From positions 28,334,001 to 28,398,000 of the forward strand of contig OX579637.1 of the NCBI GenBank assembly GCA_951230915.1: a DNA stretch of 64,000 nucleotides, given 5' to 3'. How positions within the stretch are numbered: position 1 is the stretch's first letter; the number at the start of each line of letters is the position of its first letter. A model generated the notes under the pieces. It made no database searches. It was not told the origin of the DNA and was given only the letters and a program-made list of their open reading frames with translations. The position numbers and the translations under genes are program-made. Source of the stretch: Antitrichia curtipendula. Its lineage: Eukaryota > Streptophyta > Bryopsida > Hypnales > Leucodontaceae. Below, one piece after another: positions 34,221 to 44,088 of this stretch.

Positions 34221-34244
34221 TTTTGTACTGCTATCAGTACAAAA
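34221..34244. repeat. Perfect hairpin with GTAC core
   Basis: Arms TTTTGTACTG and CAGTACAAAA pair perfectly around a 4-base loop CTAT. This is the cleanest of many GTAC-centred inverted repeats in element D. Confidence 0.85.
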
Positions 34245-34513
34245 AAGTCAGACTCAACGTACACTAAAATGTACATCTACAATTTTCGTACTCTAATTGT
34301 TCCATGAGGATTAGTAGTAGTAGAAGTACACTATGCAAATAAGAACACTACAAACATTACAGTTTGTAAACTCAATATAGTTTGAGAATTTTGAATTCTG
34401 AACCTCTGTTACAATTTGTACGGAACATACTATTGGAAGCATAGAATGGTAGTGCAGCAACTACGAACATTCCATTCACTCACCGCTATCGGTACAAATG
34501 CAGTTGTCCTACT

Positions 34514-34697
34514 ACAAACACTACGAACACTACAATTTCAGAATTGATTGTATTTCAGCAATTCTGAATTCTAATACGAACACTACGAACACTACAATTT
34601 CAAAATTGAATGTATTCCAGCAATTCTGAATTCTAATACAAACACTACAAACACTACAATTTCAGAATTGAATGTATTCCAACAATTCTGAACCTTG
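34514..34697. repeat. 62-bp tandem repeat, three units
   Basis: Units start at 34514, 34576 and 34638, each with CGAACACTACAATTTCA and TATTTCAGCAATTCTGAATT or close variants. Their edges repeat at distance: TTCTGAACC followed by GTTACAATTtGTAC occurs at about 34396 and again at about 34686. Confidence 0.85.
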
Positions 34698-35280
34698 GTT
34701 ACAATTAGTACATTCCAACAATAAAAGCAGTAAGATCAGTACAAATACAGTAGTCAGAGTACAACGGGTACCCCACATATAAAACTAGTACATGAACCAA
34801 TACAGAAATTGACGATGTATAAGGAAAGAGATGAGGAAACTGACATAGTGATTTTACAGATAGTACGTCCCGAACCTCACCTCCATTCCTTCCAATGTAC
34901 AGAGAGTATAAGTCTCTATGATCATCCTACACTCTTAAAACTCAATCAAGTTCAATGCAATGAAATGATTATAACATAGCAAGATAATAATCAATGCAGT
35001 AGGTAAGTTGAAATTTAAGTGGAATGAAACTACTAGGAATTGCATATACAAACCTTCACAAACTCTGATTAACTGAGTCACACAATATTGTAGGGGCTTC
35101 AGTTGCCACTACTCGCTCAAACAGTGACTTGCTGCTCCTGACGACAGTAGTGCCAGACATATGTCTAACACTACAAAGTCCTAGGTAGTACGCAAGGTTG
35201 CCTTGCTTGGACGTCGGTGTTTCTGAAACATACGATCCTTCCGTCCAAGTAACCAAAGAATCAAACTTTCTAGTACTACA

Positions 35281-35424
35281 AAATGGGAAGTAAGCCGTGA
35301 TGCATTGTTGGACTAGTCTAGAGATACAAAATGGGAAGTAAGCCGTGATGCATTGTTGAACTAGTCTAGAGGTACAAAATGGAAAGTAATCCGTGATGCA
35401 TTGTTGAACAAGTGTACAATTACG
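35281..35424. repeat. 48-bp tandem repeat, three units
   Basis: AAATGGGAAGTAAGCCGTGA starts at 35281 and 35329, with a variant (AAATGGAAAGTAATCCG) at 35377. The period of exactly 48 bp keeps a 16-codon frame open on the minus strand, producing a repeated CITAYFPFC string, but I see no other sign that it is coding. Confidence 0.85.
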
Positions 35425-35495
35425 GTTAGACATCCCCACACCACAAATTCAACTAGTGCAAGATTAAAATAAGAAGCCAAACACGTACAAGAATA

Positions 35496-35739
35496 GAAAC
35501 GAGAAGGCAAACATCCGTAAGTCTCTCGGGCACCAAAGCAAATGAGCTTTTGAAAGCAGCGACAAAGGTCAACATGAAACAAGAAGGCAAACACCCCTAA
35601 GTCTTTGAAGGCACCAAAGCAAATGAGCTATCAAAAGCGGCGACAAAGGTCAGCATGAAACGAGAAGGCGGACACTCCTAAGTCTCTCAGGCACCAAAGC
35701 AAATGAGCTATAGAAAGCAGCAACAAAGGTGAGCAAGGA
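35496..35739. repeat. 80-bp tandem repeat, three units
   Basis: GAAACGAGAAGGC or a variant recurs at 35496, 35576 and 35657, each followed by CACCAAAGCAAATGAGCT. The third unit is truncated. Lies within element D. Confidence 0.85.
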
Positions 35740-36809
35740 ACACTATGGCCCCGATTTCACAGGGCTGACAAGCCATTCTATTTCGGGAGCCCTTTCTAGG
35801 GAATGTGATTAGTCCAGATGTCACGATCTAGAAGTCAATTGAAAATACCGTTCCCAAAATACCATTCCTGCGGCTTCCAAGATGATTCGATTCGATACGG
35901 CGGGTCACCACACCACATGGACAAGAACAACAACGTACACATTTGTAGAAAAGGTATAAAATTGTACAACAAGTACAGAACTGCGGACGGAGAGTCGAAG
36001 AGGACCATAAGTTGAATTGAAACCGAGTACATATTATTTTGGACGACCTTGTAATGCACATGAGAAGCCAGCTTAGGAGATGCAATGGTAGATTCAACAA
36101 ATGGACTACTAGGTCCAATAATTTCTTATCATTGTAGTTCATGGGAGAATGATGTACAGTTAATGACTATCATGCCTTTCGAGTGTGCAAAGGTACCTAT
36201 TTGTACAAGTCCAAATGACTATCATGCATTTTAAGAGTGCCGATGTAAGTTTTGAGTTTATGCATAATGCTTACAAAATAAATAAATGCACATGACAATT
36301 CAAAATGGCAAGTAAGTACTTACTGTACAAAGAAGCTGGATGGTGGTGTACAAGTAGGTGTATAATTGTATAAGATTGTACAAAGAAGCACTGGTTGAAT
36401 GCTATGGCTATAAAAGTATATAAGGTAAGAGAAATATACTACAAAGAAATTCATCTTCAATTATCCCTAGAACCCTAAACCTCTCCTAAAACTTTTCAGA
36501 TTATTCAATCACAGGTATATTGTTAACGAATATGAGGTACATTGACTTCTTTGAAACCAAGAACTGGATTTAAAAAGTTTCCTTTCTCTTTTGAACAACC
36601 TATTCAAATGAAAAGAATTGCAATAGATAAAATAAAAAAAGACCTATAACTTGTGCTGACACAGCAATAGTGTTAACTTGTCGGCTTCGTCCAACAAGTT
36701 CAAGCAACCTGGTCGACTGTTAATTCTCCCTCCGGCACTCTGAAATCATGTTGGTGTGCATATGAGGCATGAGTAGAGATATAAGCTTAACGTGAATTAA
36801 TACCTTAAG
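35740..36809. other. Element D interior with a possible duplicated exon
   Basis: No confident gene. On the minus strand around 36080-35950, STIASPKLASHVHYKVVQ resembles STVATREIAFHVHLKDVQ at about 37020-36950, suggesting a duplicated exon-like segment. GTACAA words are frequent, including TTGTACAA at about 36200. Confidence 0.35.
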
Positions 36810-37098
36810 TTAAAACCGCAGTCGTAATTGACAATGAAGGATCGTGGACCTTGAATTTAGAGTAGATTTAAGAAAAGCCAGATAGAATGACGAGAACGCA
36901 TCAAAGACGGTAGATGATTTCGTAATGACCGAGTAAAAATTAATTTGAACATCCTTCAAATGCACATGAAAAGCAATCTCACGAGTTGCAACGGTAGACA
37001 TAGCGGACGGACAAGAATAACCCAGTACATAATTGTACAAAGCGTCAAAATTGTACAAAACATATGAAATTATGTACAAATTATCTCTTAGTACTTAC

Positions 37099-37894
37099 AG
37101 AAGTAAAGTCTCTAGTCCTCTTCCTCCCTAAACCGATGTAAGCCGACCCTAATAGTAGCAAGGTTGTCGTCACTTATGTCATAAGTAACCTCCCCACCTT
37201 TCCGCCTACCTGGCTTTGGAATCATAGCAAATTTCCTATGCACTACAAGGTGTGCATCAATATGGGCTGGTTGGGAGTTGCCCAGATGAACGTACCCATT
37301 ATTCCACTTTTGATAGTAAGTTCCCCGTATGATGAAATCACCAGCTTCAAACTCCGAGCCCCAAGCACATTTGAACCCGCGATCAATCTCATACTTCCCC
37401 CTGGTGCACTGTAAAATATAGAACTCCACTCCCCCGCTATTACCTTCTACAGCAGGGACAACAAAGTTGTCACCTGGCCGAATGAGATCACCAAATCCCT
37501 CGCCTTCTACGACCTCCTCCCAATCCTCGTCATCTGCAACGTCGTGGTCCGTCATGTGATCAGCAACTAGTTGGAGATCGTATGGCTTCAACTTTACCAA
37601 ATCCCAATTCTCAACATGGGACTTGTTAACGCAGTTGAAGAAATTGCTGTCAAGGCAATAAACACAGAAGCACGCTAATTTGCGCACAAAAAGTTGAGCT
37701 AGATCCGCAACAACAAAAGAGTAAATTGAATGCAAGGCCTGGGAGCCTGAGACAGTCTTGCAATGGTAACTGCGCTCCTTTGTGACATCCTTCGATATTT
37801 CCCAGAAGTATCTCTGAACCTCTATGATGCCGGTCTTCTTGAAGTTCGTATCCACAGATGTCGCAACCAGAATTCTTGGTTTAAATTTGTTTAT
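37099..37894 (-). pseudogene. Element D transposase gene, C-terminal exon
   Basis: The longest open exon of element D (about 250 codons), with VDTNFKKTGIIEVQRYFWEI, an acidic stretch (DDEDWEEVVEGEGFGDL) and a C-terminal block (GDNFVVPAVEGNSGGVEFY..., FEAGDFIIRGTYYQKW) analogous in position to the WIARA/YTGWD block at the end of the DUF7869-type gene. A TAG at 37112 is followed by five codons and a good donor (TTCT before GTAAGT), so the frame may have continued into a further exon near 37079-36810. It is separated from the catalytic exon by an intron that holds a 3.3-kb nested insertion. Confidence 0.6.
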
Positions 37895-37899
37895 CTAGA

Positions 37900-40800
37900 A
37901 AATGGATCGGAAACTATAAGTTAGTATCCAGGTTCCGTTTAGAAACAGAAGAGAACGAAAAATTAAGAAAGACATTAAAGTAGTGGAACAGTTGGAAAGA
38001 ATCCGATCCTAGCAGTGATACTCAAGAACCGGAATGGAATCAGAACCTTGTCCGGAAGTGTTAGAAGACCGGATTAGGGTTAGAAAACCGGATTAGATTA
38101 GACCGGATTGGTGGGACCGGACCTGTAAAAGTCATCATGACCACTTTTAGGTTATGAGAGACTATAAAAGGCCAGAACCTCCTCAGTTGCATTTCTTTTC
38201 CAAACTTCGTTTGGTGAGAGTGTTTTGTTGTGCTCCTCGTTTTTCGGCGCTGTGTGAGTGATTCGCGTGTGTGCGTGAGTGTGCAAGTGTTAGAGGTGTG
38301 CTGCAGGGTAGGTTTCCGGTTGCGTACCGATCGCTATGCAGGTTTCCGGTTGAGATTGGAGAGAGAAAGTGAGAACGGGACGTGTGGCTAGGACTGGGTG
38401 AGGTAGAATCGGAAAGAGATTGTTTAGATCTAGTTTGTGTCCATGCCGTAGCTTAGGCGGAACAGACCAGGGCCATCCACATCGTCGGCTCCGGTTAAAC
38501 TCCGGAAGATCGTTCCGGTTCTCCCCTCGACAGAGGAGGAGAAGGAGATGCTTAGATTAGATCTCAACCGGACGGGGTGTCCCGGTTTGCTCGACAACCC
38601 CTGGGGTTTTAAGGACAAGCGGATGGGGAAGGAGATCCAGAGGAAGTGGACGAACCAGTTTGACAATACGCTCCGCTATGTTTCGGCGGAGTGGACGGAA
38701 GAGATCTAGAGGGAGGTATACAAGTTCCGGGCAAGAGGTCTCGGAATGGCGAACCGAAAGGATGAGTACATCCGCGGCAAGTTCCGGGGAGCGGTCAATC
38801 CCAAGGATGGATACGCGGTGGAGGACTGCATCGATGACCGGCACCGAAAGTTGTTGCAGTTCCTCATTCCGATCCTTCATCCGGAGAAGCCGACAAGGGT
38901 GACGATCACCCTCGGCAACACAATTTTTGGTGCTCTAAGCGGAGACCGGAAGGCGGACTGGGCCCGGATCATGTTCGATCTGGTGGCCCAGTTGGCGACA
39001 AGGGTCGGGAGGAGTAGGCCAATACTGGTGTGTCCCTACCTCTTCCACCTTTACGAGCACCACCAGCTCCTGTTGGACTTGGAGGAGAAGGAATGGAAGG
39101 CTCAGGAGAATCTCCTGAAGTACGGAGAATCGGAAACAGATGAGGAGGAAGAAGAAACCGAATCTGAGACCAAAGAAGAAGAAGAGGCGGAGAGGCAGCC
39201 CAAGCGGCATAAGACAACGTCTCCGACCGGAAGAGGATCGCCTCTCGGCGACAAGACTAGAAAGGAGAAGACACCGGAAGCGGAGAAGGCGGGCACCTCG
39301 AAGAAGGGACCTCTTGATCCGTTCGAGAAGCTCGTCAAGACCCTCTGCGACATCCGCGCAGATTGGGAGGCGAAGAGGGTCGCCCTGACCCAAATCGGGG
39401 AGTTGGTGCACGCAGCACCAGACAGCAAGTTGCCAGGGAAGGTAGCGGATTGCATCACCAATCCGGTCGAGATCCGGAAGCAAGAAGCAGAGATCTGTCG
39501 ACTTTAGGAGGAGATCGACATGCTGAAGGCGGAAGTGGCCACCTTCAAGGAAGATATGGCCGCCACTCAGATGATGGCGGACGAGACACAGAAGGTTGCG
39601 GAAGCTAAAAAAGGCGACTTTCGGTGAGGCCGGAAGCGCGGCAGTCAGGGCCAGGCTCTTTGACGAGAAGGTCTTGGAGGAGAAGAAGCTATCCGGTTCC
39701 CGGATAGTTTGGATCCAGACTGACTTCTCCAAGCAGGTAGAGAAGAATTTGGTCCAAGCGCGAGGAGCTACAAACCGGATGGAGGAGTGCGCGCAGAAAC
39801 TGACCGGATCAATGAGGGCCCACCTGTCGGACATCTCCATGCCGGAATCGTTTCCGGACGTGCCGGACCCAAGGGAAGGAAGAGATCAGACTCCACAGAC
39901 GAAGCCGAGTCAACCTTCCCAGACCGCGCCGATCAACATAGATTCCTCTCTCGGTTCCGATTTGCCAAATCCGAGAGCTAGAGAGTGGAACAGGAACTTG
40001 GGAGAAGTCTTCTAGCAATTGGAGGCGGAGCCCAAGAGTCCTTCGTTGGGGCGCGGGATAGCGATGTAAAGTAAGTTAGATTCTTATAGGATAGGACAGG
40101 AACGGATCCGGAATAGTATTCCGATCCGGTAGTATTAGGGCGGACCGGAAGTTAGGATCCGGATTTAGGTTGACTTTTAAAGGCACTTTTTGCCTTTTGT
40201 ATTTTTGGAAGTTCTCAAAGTGTATATAAGTCAGTCCCTGAGTTGGGGATTGGAAGTCTTTCCTCTACATTTTTTTGGTGTTTCCTATTTGCTCTCTTGT
40301 TGTACGTTGTCTCCCAAGTTTGGCAGGTTGGTATGAAAAGGAGTTAGGGAGGCGCAACCGGGTGTGCTGGGAATTTCTCCCCTTGGTGTGTTTTTTTAAT
40401 TCTAAGTGCATGTGAGCGGACAGGATAAAGTTGGGAGTGAACTTCAGTGCCTCAGCACGTCTAGAGTTTGAGATTCCGGGTGAGAAAGCCATTGTTAGGC
40501 TAGGCGGATAGGGAGGGATTCCTTAGTCGCGCTAGAACTCCTGGGTAGGAAATCCGGTAGAGTGTCCGATCTCTCGTGAGGTCTCGCCATCTTAGCGATA
40601 AACGAAAGAACTCTAGTTGTTGTTGGAACGGACGAGTGCACTTGTAACCGCCTTAGCTTCGCACGGATTAGGATCGCATCCGGGTCATTGTAGTATTGAG
40701 AGGATTGTACGGGAGGTCTTTGCGTGACCTACAACCGGATTGCTATCTGGACTGTTGTGAAGGACCAAACCGGATCCGTATTAGTCTAGGAGAGTAGAGA

Positions 40801-41230
40801 TTAGGAAAGTGGGTCTTCGGCCACTATAAGTTACGGAAGGTGTGGTGGGCCTACCACTCTCATAAGCAAGCGGCGACCCCTCTGATGGCTAAACAGAGGT
40901 AAAACCAAACCGGATAGGAGAGGAAATAGTTCTGAGTTGTCTAGAGCGGATTGGTCTAGACGAATACCAGGACCAAAAGTAGTATGATCCTGGGGTTTTG
41001 TTGGATTTGACGACCGGAAGACTAGTTGGAATCGGAAGAGAGAGAGAATCCGGTCATTAGTTTTCTGGGTGTTTGTGTTTCCGGTTTTAGGAAGAGGACC
41101 GGAAAAGACGGATTCTACTACTGACTTGGCTTAGTTCGTTATTAAGGCTAGATACTTCACAGAATCTCGTGGGTTTGATCTTTAGAGTCACTTAGTTATA
41201 CTCTAGGGTGATTTTTGTGAGTATAATGGG
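37900..41230. mobile_element. Nested CCGGA-rich element in an intron of element D
   Basis: A 3.3-kb block set apart by composition: G+C-richer than both flanks and packed with ACCGGA/CCGGTT words from about 37930 to 41120. It has TATA-box sequences at about 38162 (CTATAAAAGG) and 40219 (GTATATAAG) and one long plus-strand frame between them. It lies between two exons of the element-D gene. The layout suggests a non-autonomous LTR-type element encoding only a Gag-like protein, but I could not identify LTRs, primer-binding site or target duplication. Ends are approximate. Confidence 0.5.
38443..40069 (+). pseudogene. Gag-like reading frame of the nested element
   Basis: From ATG 38443 one frame runs to about 39620, shifts by one base at an A6 run, and continues to TAA at 40067. 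It contains NPWGFKDKRMGKEIQRKW, CPYLFHLYEHHQLLLDLEE, an acidic run of Glu-rich repeats, a basic RQPKRHK patch, then a long coiled coil. The fold resembles capsid-like Gag segments of plant elements in the placement of CPYLFHLY before the acidic/basic linker. Four in-frame TAG codons (38449, 38707, 39505, 40012) all sit where Gln is plausible; there is no in-frame TAA or TGA before the end apart from the frameshift. No protease or polymerase follows. Confidence 0.5.
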
Positions 41231-41238
41231 GAATTTAC

Positions 41239-41536
41239 CTATCCTGTGCTGCAACAATAGGCCCTCCTATGGTCTCATTCAAAAACGCCACTGCATCGTC
41301 GGCGTTTTGCATCCTCTTCCATGTGTTGTGTAACTGGGACTGCCTTAGAGCGCGCTTCACGACAGCACCAGCTCCGTCCCACTCTCCCTTCCTGTGACCT
41401 GTTCCGAAAAAATTCCAGTTCATAGTGCATCTATTTATGAGGCCGGGATATCTGGCCACAAAAAAAAATGGTCGGGCACCCTTGAACTGCCCCGCACAAT
41501 GGTCGAACCACACGACGTGGTGTTTTGGTCGAATAC
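41239..41536 (-). pseudogene. Element D transposase gene, catalytic-core exon
   Basis: Clean splice sites (acceptor GTCGACAG, donor GATAG before GTAAAT). The exon reads HHVVWFDHCAGQFKGARPF, then FFGTGHRKGEWDGAGAVVKR. The paired DxCAGQxK and HGKGxxDGxGxxxKR motifs occur in a widespread family of transposase-like proteins and most likely supply acidic residues of an RNase H-like DDE core. Here HGKG is HRKG. No stop interrupts the exon. It sits about 2.5 kb from the right inverted end of element D, consistent with being its transposase. Confidence 0.65.
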
Positions 41537-41753
41537 CTGTCGACGCATAATGCACGTACAAAAGTCAATTCACTTCGTAACATTTACAAGTGCTATACAA
41601 AATCCGTACAAAGCGTACATTTTACAATACACATGCATCATAGTGGGAGAGTTTCGTGCCATCCACAATTAACTCTTATATAAGAACTAGGCACGTAGCG
41701 CGAATGGAAAAGTGATATGGTAAATATAGAACTTGGGGCAATGTGAAGCATAC

Positions 41754-42630
41754 CTTGAGATTCTAGCCATCGCCAATGTTGCATCAAGCAATGCTGTACA
41801 AAGAGGGAATCGTGTTTTTCATCATCAGTTATATAGAAATGGGATTTCTTCACCATAACTCTGTCTGGTTTAAAGCGATACGTAATGTGGACAAGGATAC
41901 TGATCTATGTGGAACACCAACACATGCTCTGGATCTGATTTTGAATCTCAAAAGTGTAGTTCTCAACAAAATCAATATGTGACAAAATCACATCTTTGCC
42001 CCAAATCTGCATAGAACGCTTGCACTGGTCGTCCTGCCACCTTGCAATGAAGTTGTGCTTCACGAACTAGGGCAATTTAGACTTGAAGTATTCAAAGAAA
42101 ACTTGTGGAGAGGTCTCTTTGTATACTTCAACAATCCTCTTCCGGGGCTTTCCATCCCATGTCACCCCAATGATTTCATTCTCAAAAGACTTCCAGGTGA
42201 CATTTGAAGACGATGATAACTCAACCTCGCAAATCGGAAGCTTCGAAATACCACAGTTTCCGCACTTACCCATGACACATTGCAGAGCATGCCACTCTTC
42301 ATTCTCAGGCTTAAGACAAACAATTTGTTGCCACAGCACTGTTGTACCTGCATATGTCTTCAGATGCGCTTTACACTTTGCTTCTTCTTCCAGTCGAAAG
42401 AGGCACACATTACACTCGCATTGGAAATTTACTAAGAAGTGGATTCCCTTTGTGCCATCCCGAATCCGATTGAACCCCTCCCTGAGCATATCGATCTCCA
42501 CGTGGTATCTACAACAGCAGACGTTCCTCTCATTGCACGCTTTAACAAAGTAAGGCTTCAATTTCTCAAAGGCTCTTTGTTTGATTGGCACGTTTGGGTG
42601 CACCACCTTAAATCGCTGGTGGAATGCGGC
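41754..42630 (-). pseudogene. Element D transposase gene, middle exon
   Basis: Acceptor CATTCTTGTAG and donor CTCAAG before GTATGC. It reads KLKPYFVKACNERNVCCCRY then HVEIDML, the Cys-rich CCCxYH block that precedes the catalytic core in this family, followed by a CxxC-rich stretch (GKCGNCGISKLPIC) that is probably zinc-binding, and ends near QHWRWLESQ. Two in-frame TAGs (LP-FVK at 42067 and ST-ISI near 41900) fall at positions compatible with Gln. No frameshift is seen. Confidence 0.6.
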
Positions 42631-42999
42631 CTACAAGAATGCAAAACTTTTTTGAGAAATCAAAAGAGGTAATACAAAAGAGGTAATCAAAAGTACAAAG
42701 CCCGTACAGAATATACCTTGGATCGTAATGCTCACCATAAACGTCAAGTACAAGTCTCCAACAAAGCAGACCACTCGACTACAAAGACTTTCTGAATACT
42801 TGACTATGAGATCCACGGTACTCTTTGTACCTAATGTATAGTTTTTAGTATTGTCTATACCTATAACATTGTAATCAATGTATTGCAGAGTACACATTTA
42901 GACCATCAGAGAACTGAGGGAGATACAACAACGTGCGTAGCATACATGTCGGATGGAAACGATATCTAGGATTGTATATTTAACAATGCAACAATTATA

Positions 43000-43811
43000 T
43001 AGGGTGCTACGACACTGCAATCAAATCAATTCGTATCTGACATTCAAGCAAATAGTGAGTGCAATGCTTGTCGTATGTATTTGAGCTTATCCATTTCTGT
43101 ACAATTTCCTTCTTCTTGGGACTTACACGGGTCTCTTCTGTCCACCACTTGGTAACGAGGTCTTTAAATTTTGCCAAGTAGTCCTGGCCTCTTCCAACGT
43201 CTTACAAGTGCAAAAGGTGAACTTTGCAATCGTTCACTACTTCGACGGGTTATAGCCACCCTCAAATTGGATGGGTGAACATTTAAAACCTATAACGAAG
43301 CTTTGGTGCTTGTCACCCGAGTAGATATAGCCGCATCGAGGAAAATAGCTTTCCTAGCAAGCATATCTGCCGATTGAACACCCTTCACAACGTCCAACTC
43401 CAACTGATAATTATTTAGGAATTCAAATTGAGCCTTGGCATCCTGTCCACGAGGATAATACTCAGGAAGAAATGGAGAACTACGTTCATCCTCCAAAAAA
43501 CGCTCCATAACTTTTAGCCTAGAAGATGCCTCCGAACAACCTTGCAATTTCATTGTGAAAAAATCCACAATTTCGGACAAAACCTCCGCAAGCTGTCGTG
43601 AAGACATCTCCCTTCTGACCTCCAATTCATCTTGCACAGCAAGTAACCTCACTGCTTCTTCTCTCTCCCTCAATAATTGTCTACATTTACGTTGCCTCTT
43701 TGCTTCCCTGTCTCTTAGACTATCCCTCACCGCATTGTGATCCTCCGCCCTTCCACGAGGTCCCTTCTTCTTGAATCCGGCACGTCGCTCTCCAAGTCTG
43801 GTATTTGCCAT
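43000..43811 (-). pseudogene. Element D transposase gene, N-terminal exon(s)
   Basis: Starts at ATG 43811, about 270 bp inside the right end of element D. The N-terminus is basic (RRAGFKKKGPRGR) and then a long charged helix/coiled coil. Past a TAG at 43290 a second frame contains VGRGQDYLAKFKDLVTKWW with one TAA and one TAG, suggesting a short intron or shift near 43250. Position and orientation fit the main gene of element D, transcribed inward. Confidence 0.5.
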
Positions 43812-43825
43812 TGTAAACCTTTACA

Positions 43826-43915
43826 AGAAAACTATAAACTCAAAGAGCATCAAAGCATTCAGGCGACTAAAGAAAACTGTAAACTCAAAAAGCATCAAAG
43901 CATTCAGGCGACTAT
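43826..43915. repeat. 45-bp direct repeat, two units
   Basis: AGAAAACTATAAACTCAAAG at 43826 recurs, slightly changed, at 43871, each followed by CATCAAAGCATTCAGGCGAC. It lies between the start of the element-D gene and the element's right end, so it may be a subterminal binding repeat. Confidence 0.8.
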
Positions 43916-44080
43916 CAGGAGCGCTCGAATTCACGGGACTGTTGCCCAAGTTCACGAGTACTTTGTCAGAGTACCGGAAAACCCGCCGGAATACGAGGCG
44001 TACCAAATGGCGTACAGTTTGTACTGTGCGTAATTGTTTGTATATCTGGCCAAGGGGGCTACTGTAGTGTGCTTTCACCC

Positions 44081-44088
44081 GCATGAGT
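44081..44088. repeat. Right target-site duplication of element D
   Basis: GCATGAGT, immediately right of the element end GTGCTTTCACCC. In copy B's reading frame (minus strand) it encodes part of Asp-Ser-Cys. Confidence 0.85.

Larger units (their letters stand above)
32213..44080. mobile_element. Element D: 11.9-kb DNA transposon inserted in copy B
   Basis: Flanked by an exact 8-bp duplication GCATGAGT at 32205-32212 and 44081-44088. The ends are inverted: the left starts GAAAGCACAGTACGG, and the right, reverse-complemented, reads GGGTGAAAGCACACTACAG, giving a 13-bp match with one mismatch (GAAAGCACASTAC) offset by four bases. Removing the element restores an uninterrupted phosphatase exon in copy B (GQDSC joined to TKLKYRDDFG), matching copy A. 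It carries a transposase-like gene on the minus strand starting about 270 bp inside the right end. An 8-bp duplication is typical of hAT and Zisupton-type elements; the superfamily is not settled. Its noncoding DNA is rich in GTACAA/TTGTAC words. Confidence 0.85.

Noticed and set aside
35056..35439. 127-codon minus-strand frame with repeated CITAYFPFC units
   Set aside because: The repeated peptide follows from a 48-bp tandem repeat that happens to keep frame; no splice or motif support.
38935..39840. 301-codon minus-strand frame
   Set aside because: It is the shadow of the Gag-like frame on the plus strand, whose acidic and coiled-coil pattern and codon use make better sense.
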